Part shown: one piece after another, positions 24,930-31,826 of the stretch
Position numbering within the stretch: position 1 is the first letter of the stretch
Layout of the letters: the number at the start of each line of letters is the position of its first letter
From: Frankia alni ACN14a
GTDB taxonomy: Bacteria > Actinomycetota > Actinomycetes > Frankiales > Frankiaceae
NCBI RefSeq assembly: GCF_000058485.1
Contig: NC_008278.1
Location: 5,078,962 to 5,142,961 of the forward strand
Direction of reading: 5' to 3'
Length of the DNA stretch: 64,000 bases
Made by a program: the position numbers and the translations under genes
The notes under the pieces: generated by a model
The model's database searches: none
Seen by the model: only the letters and a program-made list of their open reading frames with translations
What the model was told of the DNA's origin: nothing

Positions 24930-26378
24930 GGAAACTCCTTGACGTTATTACCCCGGGAGAGTGGGCCACTGTCACCCTCCGGCTTCCATTGTGCGCCCGC
25001 AGCGCGACTTTCGACAGGGCTGTCGACGTGATCTGGACTGCAGTCGGCACTTCCGGCCGGCCAATATGACCCGGCCCACAGTAATGGCGCTCACAATCGC
25101 CCGCGAGCCGTAACACCGGTCACACCCATTAAGGCAGGGACAATGTGTCCCCGTCGCGCGGGTCACAATTCCCGCCTCAGCCGGGCCGGTCGGCACGGCA
25201 CCGACTGGCTATTCACCTCGTAGCCCAGGTCACATTCGCCCACACCGGAACAACCTTGCGGACGGCAATCGCGTCGGGCCTTCCTGACCACCAGCCGCCG
25301 GCCGGACGCCCGGCAGCCGCCGACGCGCCAGGACCAGCGCCAGGACCAGCGCTGTGGCACCAGGTCGGCGCCGCGAGGATCCGGCGCGGTCGTGGTGCCC
25401 CCGGCCACGCCGAAGGCCCGTCAGCGGTGAGCCGGACAATGCACCAGCTCGCGAGAACCCAGGTCGTGCACCCGGCCCGGAAGGCGCCCCCACCGATATG
25501 TCTCCGTGACCCGGGCGCGCGTCCACCTGTGATCTGTGGCGTGTGGAGCACCAGGTCGGCCGGCGCCCGCCCTGGTTGCGTCGGCAATGACAGGAGGTGG
25601 CGACGCTCGACCTGAGGCCAACCTGCTCAGCCCGTCAACAACCTCCTGTAGCTGCTGGCCGCATTGTGGCCGGGACCGCCGCGGATCGCTTTTCGGATCC
25701 GTGTGCGTTCGGTGGGGCACGGGAAGGTTCCAGCCCGACCTCCGACCCTGATGATCATCGTGTTCGGTGGGGCTGCGCTGCGCCGTTGCACGCGAACCCG
25801 GAGTGGTGACCGATCCTGACAGCCGTGATCAGGACGCGTCCCCATGTGCACGCCTCGACGGGCGGGATCAGATCGCCCACAAGCCGTCTGTTCACAATCG
25901 GATACACGACCTGATTCCGGGACGGTGAAAGGCGACCGCACCAGGGATGTCCGGGATGGACGAGGGCGAGCACGTCGACAGGCCGACGCCAGGTCCCGCG
26001 CGGGCCGGCCGCATCGACGGCACCGGTTCGTCCGCCTCCCCCGCACCGGTCCAGCGCCGCGGGCGATGCGGGCGCGACGCGCCACCGAGGAGGATCGCCA
26101 GGAGATCAACCGGTGACGCCCGCCGTGACGATCAGCCCGCCCCTCCATAGACTCTCGTGCTAACGTGCCTCTGCATGAGTCTTCGTCAACCCATCATGGG
26201 GTGACGGAAGGGTGGGTAACACTGCGGCGATCTCCGCTCAGAGCGTTACTCAACAAGATCATCAATGCTCACGAGAAGTGTCGTCAACCAGGAAGATCGT
26301 CGTCACCCGAGAAGATCGTCGTGGCCGCGAAGATCGTCGTCACCCACGGAGATCGTCGATACCCGAGGAGGTCGTCCG
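24930..26378. other. Gene-poor stretch, about 1.4 kb
   Basis: Several frames stay open because of base composition, but none shows consistent codon bias, a good ribosome site or a recognisable domain. Local features are a short direct repeat near 25327 (CGCCAGGACCAG twice) and the 18-19-bp array at 26291-26377. I looked for tRNA-like T-loops and saw none. Third-position GC is lower in parts, which could mean decayed genes. Confidence 0.5.
26291..26377 (+). repeat. 18-19-bp tandem repeat upstream of the CGNR gene
   Basis: AGATCGTCGT recurs at 26294, 26313, 26331 and 26350, with a diverged copy (AGGTCGTCC) at 26368. The regular spacing of 18-19 bases is close to two helical turns, so the copies would face the same side of the DNA. 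The last unit merges with the GAGGAGG ribosome site of the next gene. It could be a multi-site operator or a simple minisatellite. Confidence 0.7.
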
Positions 26379-26960
26379 ATGCGCGCGTCCGGCACGATGA
26401 CCGAGTTCGACCGGGGGGCGGGCAGTCTCTGTCTCGACTTCGTCGCGACCGTGCGCGACTGGCCGGGGCGCCGCATCGAGCTGCTCGCCACTCCGGCGGA
26501 GCTGACCGGCTGGTTCGAGGAGCAGGGCCTGCCGGCCGCCGCCGGCGGCCTCACCGAGCCGGACCTGCTCGCCGCCCGTGACCTGCGGGGGGCGGTGAAC
26601 GAGACCACCCGCGGTCTGATCGCCAGCCGGCCGCCCACCCCCGAGGACATCCGGCTGATCAACAAGGCGGCCCGGCGTCCGACGCCGATGTTCCTGCTCG
26701 GCCCGGGCGGCCGGACGCGGACCCCGGTCCCGGAACCCGACGCGGGCGCCGCCCTCTCCGTCATCGCCCGCGACGCGATCAACCTGCTGGCCGGCCCGGA
26801 TCTCGGTCGCGTTCGGGCCTGCGACAGCGACGGCTGCGCGACGCTGTTCCTCGATCGTTCCCCCTCCGGGCGACGGCGCTGGTGTTCGATGCGCCGCTGC
26901 GGGGGCAGGGTCGCCGCGGCGAACTACCGACGCCGGCGCGCCACGCGCTCCCAGGCCTGA
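26379..26960 (+). CDS. CGNR zinc-finger regulator with ABATE domain
   Basis: 193 residues from ATG 26379 with GAGGAGG seven bases upstream. The N-terminal ABATE-type domain begins SLCLDFVATVRDW. The C-terminal zinc finger reads RACDSDGCATLFLDRSPSGR then RRWCSMRRCGGRVAAANYRR. The four cysteines and the basic tail are intact, but the name-giving motif is CGGR instead of CGNR. The family is thought to be stress-related transcription factors. It precedes a cupin gene in the same direction, and repeats lie on both sides. Confidence 0.88.
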   Translation: MRASGTMTEFDRGAGSLCLDFVATVRDWPGRRIELLATPAELTGWFEEQGLPAAAGGLTEPDLLAARDLRGAVNETTRGLIASRPPTPEDIRLINKAARRPTPMFLLGPGGRTRTPVPEPDAGAALSVIARDAINLLAGPDLGRVRACDSDGCATLFLDRSPSGRRRWCSMRRCGGRVAAANYRRRRATRSQA

Positions 26961-26981
26961 CCGTCGCCCCCGGACCCTCGG

Positions 26982-27060
26982 CCCCGATCCATCGACCCCG
27001 ATCCATCGACCCCGAACCGTCGACCCCGAATCGTCGACCCGAACCGTCGACCCCGATCCG
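26982..27060 (+). repeat. 14-bp tandem repeat, about 5.7 units, between CGNR and cupin genes
   Basis: Units of the form CCCCGATCCATCGA begin at 26982, 26996, 27010, 27024, 27038 and 27051. The first two are identical and the later ones carry A/T and A/G changes. The array fills almost the whole gap between the CGNR stop and the cupin ribosome site. Confidence 0.85.
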
Positions 27061-27080
27061 ACTCCCTCTCGGAGGTTCTC

Positions 27081-27560
27081 ATGTCCACGCCGCCCGCGGA
27101 CGCCTTCCACCAGCGGCTCCATCAGGTCACACCCGCCGGCCTGTCGACCAGTACCTCGCAGACCGCCGGGATGAGCCGGGTCGAGGCGTTGTCCGGGAAG
27201 ACCGTCGGATCCGTCGACCTGTGGATGGGGCAGACCCACGTCGCCGCGGCGACCGCATCCGCGAACCATCATCACGGCCGCTCCGAGACGGGCATCTACG
27301 TCGTCTCGGGCCACCCGAGCTTCGTCTTCCTGGAGCACGAGGAGGAGATCCGGCTCGACACGAACCCGGGCGACTACATCTACGTGCCGCCGTGGGTGCC
27401 GCACCGGGAGGAGAATCCGGATCCCGACGAGGAGGCCGTCGTCGTCATCGCCCGGACCACCCAGGAGGCGATCGTCGTGAACCTCCCGGACCTGCGGTGG
27501 GTCGGGCCCGTCGCCACCGGCAACGTCGGCCCCGCCCGCCGGAAGTGGCACACCTACTGA
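27081..27560 (+). CDS. Cupin-domain protein
   Basis: A 159-residue single cupin. Motif 1 is ANHHHGRSETGIYVVSGHPS (three histidines and a glutamate for metal). Motif 2 is NPGDYIYVPPWVPHREENP (Pro-Gly and distal His). GGAGG precedes ATG. The layout resembles small cupins near regulators or dioxygenases, so it could be an enzyme or a ligand sensor. No substrate can be inferred. It probably shares a transcript with the CGNR regulator and converges on the TIR gene; a short CTAACCGC-type repeat (27562-27598) lies between the two stops. Confidence 0.85.
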   Translation: MSTPPADAFHQRLHQVTPAGLSTSTSQTAGMSRVEALSGKTVGSVDLWMGQTHVAAATASANHHHGRSETGIYVVSGHPSFVFLEHEEEIRLDTNPGDYIYVPPWVPHREENPDPDEEAVVVIARTTQEAIVVNLPDLRWVGPVATGNVGPARRKWHTY

Positions 27561-27605
27561 CCGCATGACCGCATAACCGCCTAACCGCCTAACCGCGGCT
27601 CAGCG

Positions 27606-28115
27606 TCAGGTGTCCGACGCTCGCGGCGGACCGGCGGGGGGCGTGGTGCCGGGGAAGGGCGGCTCGACCCCGGGCTTGTCCCGGCCGCGGTGGATCGCCG
27701 CGATCTGCGCGAGCAGGCGCGTGCGCGCCTCGTCGGCGGACAGGCCGAACAGGTCGAACGACACCACGCCGCCGAGCAGGCCGGGCCGGGGGCAGTCCTC
27801 CACCCGGACCGGGACCAGCCTGCGGGCGAAACCGGTGGGGTCCGCCTGGTACGCCCCCTCCCACTCGGCCTGCCCGTAGACCGAGCGCAGGTAGGCGCGC
27901 GACAGCACCGCCAGGGTGCGGGCGCCGGCGCGAATGCCCTCGTCCATCCGGCTCATCCAGTGGCTGCCGGGAACGAAGTCCCAGGCCTGCACCAGCACCG
28001 TGTACCCCGCGACCTCGAGGTGCCAGGCGATCCACTCCGCCCAGCCCCGGTCGGCGGCGGTGTAGGAGACGAAGAAGTCCCATCGCGCCACGGACCCGGT
28101 CGACTCCGCATCCAT
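27606..28115 (-). CDS. Stand-alone TIR-domain protein
   Basis: 169 residues from ATG 28115 (a GTG at 28154 is also possible; neither has a good ribosome site). TIR features: WDFFVSYTAADRGWAEWIAW (box 1), GYTVLVQAWDFVPGSHWM, RTLAVLSRAYLRSVYGQAEW with the Glu (WEGAY) at the position of the NADase glutamate, and LVPVRVEDC. The C-terminus is a Pro-rich tail. No TPR, NB-ARC or membrane domain is attached. Bacterial TIR domains often cleave NAD or make signalling nucleotides in defence, but no partner effector or sensor gene is adjacent here. Confidence 0.85.
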   Translation of the reverse strand: MDAESTGSVARWDFFVSYTAADRGWAEWIAWHLEVAGYTVLVQAWDFVPGSHWMSRMDEGIRAGARTLAVLSRAYLRSVYGQAEWEGAYQADPTGFARRLVPVRVEDCPRPGLLGGVVSFDLFGLSADEARTRLLAQIAAIHRGRDKPGVEPPFPGTTPPAGPPRASDT

Positions 28116-28384
28116 ACCGGACGGCCGCTCGCCGCCGCGTCCAGGCGCATTCACCGCGCAATCTTGCCACGATTTGTCACCAGACCCCAGGGCGCGCCGG
28201 TCGCCGTCGTCGCCCACCACGCCGCGCCGGGTCGACGGGCGCTGCGGTTGCGGTTTTCCGGCCAGTATGACGTGTCGACGACGATTGGGGGTCAGTTGGG
28301 CCAATAGCCTGCGCCGAGACGGTCCACGTCGCTGTGCTGTGACAATGGCGGCCCGCCCGGGCCGTCCGGACGGGGGCGGGCGAC

Positions 28385-29335
28385 ATGACGGTGACACGGT
28401 TGCGAGATGCGGTCCGGACCGCGACGGCCGGGGGGTGGCGGCGGGTCTGCCTGCTCCTGGCGGGACTGCTCGCGCTCGTGGTCACGCAGCCGGGTACGGC
28501 GCGGGCCGCGGACACCGCCGGGTTCGCCGGCGTCGCCGGTCGGGGCAACGGTGTCGCCGTGCCGTTCGAGGGGTTCACCGACCGGCGCGGCGGCCCCGCC
28601 CCGATCGGCGGAGCGGTCGGCGTCGACCTGGTGCTCGGCTCGACGGCCCGGCCGTACCTGCCCTGCCAGCACTACGACCCGCGGACCCGGACCGGGGACA
28701 CGTTCGTCAACGCCTGCCAGGAGCGGGGCAGCTACGCCACCTACACCCGGTTCCCGGCCGGGCGCGGGCTGGTCTTCCCGACCGGCTACTTCGTGGGCAA
28801 CGCCCAGCCCGACCTGGTCCGCGGGGGCAGCCTGCCGACCGGCTGGGGGGCGCGCACGGCGGGGCTGTCGTTCGAGTTCTACCCGGAGCAGCGCCGCGAC
28901 GGCGACTACGTCCACTCCCGGTTCTACCTCGACCGTTTCACCCACCGAGCCAACGGCTGGGCCTACTCCGCGGACGTCGGGCGGATCGCGCTGACCACGC
29001 TCGCCGACCCGGGCACCGCCCGCCTCGGCGGCCGGATGACCGTCGGCGGTCGCGCGCCCGCCCCCGGCCGGGCGAAGGTCGTCATCTTCGGCGGGGCGGC
29101 CCGCTCGTCGACGGGCTACCCGATCTCCTCGTTCGCCGTCCACACCGGCAGCGGGGCGCCCACGTGGAGCTCCAGCCCGCTCTACGCGGGAGACCAGCGG
29201 ATCACCGTCACCGACACCGCGACCCGGCGCAGTTGCGTCCTGGACCGCCACGGCGTCCGCGGGCCGAACAACGTGGTCGACTTCGACCTGGCCGCCCCGG
29301 GGTTCGGCCACCCGGACAGCATCTGCACGTCCTGA
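28385..29335 (+). CDS. Secreted protein of unknown function
   Basis: 316 residues with a Sec-type signal peptide: basic start, VCLLLAGLLALVVTQPGT and cleavage near ARAAD (about residue 41). The mature part is Gly/Arg/Tyr-rich and beta-like. It contains two cysteines in PCQHYDPRTRTGDTFVNACQ and two more near the C-terminus (RRSCVLD, SICTS), which suggests disulfides. I do not recognise the fold. It stands alone between the divergent TIR gene and a converging ABC transporter. Confidence 0.75.
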   Translation: MTVTRLRDAVRTATAGGWRRVCLLLAGLLALVVTQPGTARAADTAGFAGVAGRGNGVAVPFEGFTDRRGGPAPIGGAVGVDLVLGSTARPYLPCQHYDPRTRTGDTFVNACQERGSYATYTRFPAGRGLVFPTGYFVGNAQPDLVRGGSLPTGWGARTAGLSFEFYPEQRRDGDYVHSRFYLDRFTHRANGWAYSADVGRIALTTLADPGTARLGGRMTVGGRAPAPGRAKVVIFGGAARSSTGYPISSFAVHTGSGAPTWSSSPLYAGDQRITVTDTATRRSCVLDRHGVRGPNNVVDFDLAAPGFGHPDSICTS

Positions 29336-29504
29336 CCGCCGCCGCGTCGGCACCTCCTGACCGCCGCCGCCTGCCAGGGGCGGGTCACCAGGTGACCGGC
29401 AGCGATCGCATCGGTCATGCTGATCGCCCCCCACCGAGCCTCACCACCAGCAGAACTACCCTTCGCGCTGGGGGTGGAACCGTCCGCGCCCGTCGGGGTG
29501 GGGC

Positions 29505-31523
29505 TCACCGGGGGGCGTCGAGGACGTCTCCGCGGTCGGTTCCGGCCGGCTCGGCGTCAGCGGGGTCGGTGTCGACGTACTGGCTGGCCTGGAGGGTGAA
29601 CAGTTCGCGGTAGATGCCGGGGCGGGACATCAGCTCGGCGTGGTTGCCCTGGTCCGCGACGAGGCCGCCGTCGAGGACGTAGATGCGGTCGGCGGTGCGG
29701 ACGCTGGCGAGTCGGTGGGTGATGAGCAGGACGGTGCGGTCCCGGCCCAGCTCGCGGATAAGGGTGAACAGGGTCTGTTCGGCGCGGGCGTCGAGGGCGG
29801 CGGACGGCTCGTCGGCGATGAGGACCGGGGCGTCCCGGTAGACCGCCCGGGCGCAGGCGATCCGCTGCCACTGGCCACCGGAGAGGTCGTGGCCGGAGTT
29901 GTACTGGCGGGCCAGCGACGTGTCGTAGCCGTGGGGCAGCTTCTCGATGACCTCGGCGGCCTCGGTCGCGCGGGCCGCGGGGATGACGCTGTCCGGGCCG
30001 TCGGCGAGGAGCCGGCTGATCCGGCCGACGGCGATGTTGAGCCGGGCCGACATCGGCCACTGGGTGTAGTCCTGCGGGATCACGGAGATGTTCTCGCGGA
30101 CGCTGTCCGGGTCGACGCCGGCGAGGTCGACGCCGTCCCAGCTGACGGTGCCGGTGTCCGGTTCGTACAGGCCGGCGAGGATCTTCGCCAGCGTCGACTT
30201 GCCGCTGCCGTTCACCCCGACGAAGGCGACGACCTCGCCCCGGCGCAGCTCCACGGTGACGCCACGCAGGGCGGGGGTGTCGGTGCGCGGGTAGGTGTAG
30301 ACGACGTTCTCGGCCCGCACGACCACGGGCCGCGCCGGCGCCACCTGCTCCCGGGGCGCGGGCACCAGCCCACCGGCCTGCGCGATCCAGGCGCGGTACT
30401 CCCCGAAATAGAGGAAGTTCTCGTACGCGGTGTTGAGGGTGGTCAACGCCTGGGCGAGAGCGCTGCGGCCGGTGCGGATCGCGAGCACCGCGGTGCCGCC
30501 GGCGGCCAGCGGCATCACCCCCGCGTTGAGCAACAGGATCAGGGTCCCGTAGACGACGCCGAGGGCGAGCCCGGACACCGCCTCCCCGGTCAGCCGGTAC
30601 CGCGCCTGGCCCCGGCCGACGCGGACCTGCTCGGCCTCCTGCTCGCGGGCGAGGATCGTGTACTCGTCGAGCAGGAAACGGCCGAGGCCGAACGAGCGGA
30701 TCTCCGCGGCGCACTCCCGGGCGGTCATGTGGTAGCGGAGCATGTACTGGCGGCGGACCTGGCGCAGCCGGCCCAGCCAGGAGGCGTGGGCGAGCCGGGC
30801 CGAGCGCAGCGACGCCCAGCCGTCGGGCAGGATCGACAGGACCAGCAGGGGCAGCAGCACCGGATGCAGCACGCCGAGCACACCCCCCGCGGCGGCGATG
30901 CGCACGGCGGAGGTCAGCATCTCGATGGCGTTGTCGACGAGTTGGCGTCCGCTGGCGGCACCGCGCTCGGCCGCGTCGAGGTCGTCGACGAAGCGCGGGT
31001 CGTCGAAGGCCATGATCGACGTGCGGGTGGCGAGGTCGAGCAGCCGCACCAGGCAGACCCGGTCCACCCGGGGGCCCAGGCGCACCCGCACCAGGTTGGT
31101 CGCCGCCGCCAGGCCGCTGCGCAGCACCTCGGCGGCGACGACGAGGACGAGGGCGGGCAGTGCCTCGCGCAGCCGCTGCGGGGTGGGGCCGTCGCGCAGC
31201 ACCGCGGTCAGCGCGCCGGCGACGGCGAGCAGGCCCGCCGCCTCGACGACTCCGGCGAACACCCGCAGCACGACCATGACGACGAGGCCGGCCCGGTCGG
31301 CCTCCCAGGCCAGGGACCAGGCAAGCCGCAGCAGCCCGGGAAGCCGACGGGCCAACGTGCGCACGCCGGTCTCCGCCATCGTCCGGTCGTGGCGCGACCA
31401 TGGCCGGACGCGGTCGTCGTCCTCCTTGCCGTAGGTGAGCACCGGATCGTGTTCGGCGGCGGGCGGTGCCGACGGTGCCTTCCGCTGGGCGGGAACCGGG
31501 CCGTTCTCGGAAGTGCGTTCCAC
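29505..31523 (-). CDS. ABC transporter, fused permease and ATPase
   Basis: Up to 672 residues; the start is uncertain because the first 50 residues are low-complexity (MAETGVRTL is a later candidate). The N-terminal half has membrane helices (LVVMVVLRVFAGVVEAAGLL, VYGTLILLLNAGVMPLAAG) of the exporter type. The ATPase has Walker A FVGVNGSGKSTLAKILAGLY, signature HDLSGGQWQRIACARAVY, Walker B VLIADEPSAALD and switch LITHRL. A half-transporter that must dimerise. Substrate unknown; actinobacteria use such proteins for drugs, lipids or peptides. It is not obviously linked to its neighbours. Confidence 0.92.
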   Translation of the reverse strand: MERTSENGPVPAQRKAPSAPPAAEHDPVLTYGKEDDDRVRPWSRHDRTMAETGVRTLARRLPGLLRLAWSLAWEADRAGLVVMVVLRVFAGVVEAAGLLAVAGALTAVLRDGPTPQRLREALPALVLVVAAEVLRSGLAAATNLVRVRLGPRVDRVCLVRLLDLATRTSIMAFDDPRFVDDLDAAERGAASGRQLVDNAIEMLTSAVRIAAAGGVLGVLHPVLLPLLVLSILPDGWASLRSARLAHASWLGRLRQVRRQYMLRYHMTARECAAEIRSFGLGRFLLDEYTILAREQEAEQVRVGRGQARYRLTGEAVSGLALGVVYGTLILLLNAGVMPLAAGGTAVLAIRTGRSALAQALTTLNTAYENFLYFGEYRAWIAQAGGLVPAPREQVAPARPVVVRAENVVYTYPRTDTPALRGVTVELRRGEVVAFVGVNGSGKSTLAKILAGLYEPDTGTVSWDGVDLAGVDPDSVRENISVIPQDYTQWPMSARLNIAVGRISRLLADGPDSVIPAARATEAAEVIEKLPHGYDTSLARQYNSGHDLSGGQWQRIACARAVYRDAPVLIADEPSAALDARAEQTLFTLIRELGRDRTVLLITHRLASVRTADRIYVLDGGLVADQGNHAELMSRPGIYRELFTLQASQYVDTDPADAEPAGTDRGDVLDAPR

Positions 31524-31713
31524 ACCCGCGAGGGTCGCCCTTCCCGCCCCCGCTCACCCCCGCTTTGGAGGGGATCTGCGTGTCTCCGAGTGGATCGGCG
31601 TGTCCTCGCGTGGATCGGCGACAGGTACGCCGGGCCGCCGTCGGCAGGCGAGGCCGATACCCCGAACGGGCGACAACGCCGGACATTTCGCCGGAGCCGG
31701 GATAATGCAACGA

Positions 31714-31826
31714 TGAGCGGACCGGACGAGTGGGTGTTGAATGCCTACGAGCAACGTTCGGCGCCGTCTCGGCAGCGCACGGCCACCGTGCCGGTGAAGG
31801 GATGGGGCCGGTTTGTCAACAGATGA
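31714..31826 (+). other. Possible leader ORF overlapping the HelD start
   Basis: ATG 31714 opens a 37-codon ORF (MSGPDEWVLNAYEQRSAPSR...) that stops at 31826, 13 bases inside the HelD gene, whose TTG start is at 31813. Overlap of this kind can couple or attenuate translation. No clear ribosome site precedes it, so it may be chance. Confidence 0.2.

Noticed and set aside
29640-31826. 728-codon ORF antisense to the ABC transporter
   Set aside because: Typical GC-rich mirror frame (His/Gly/Arg/Asp-rich); the opposite strand encodes a clear transporter with all motifs.
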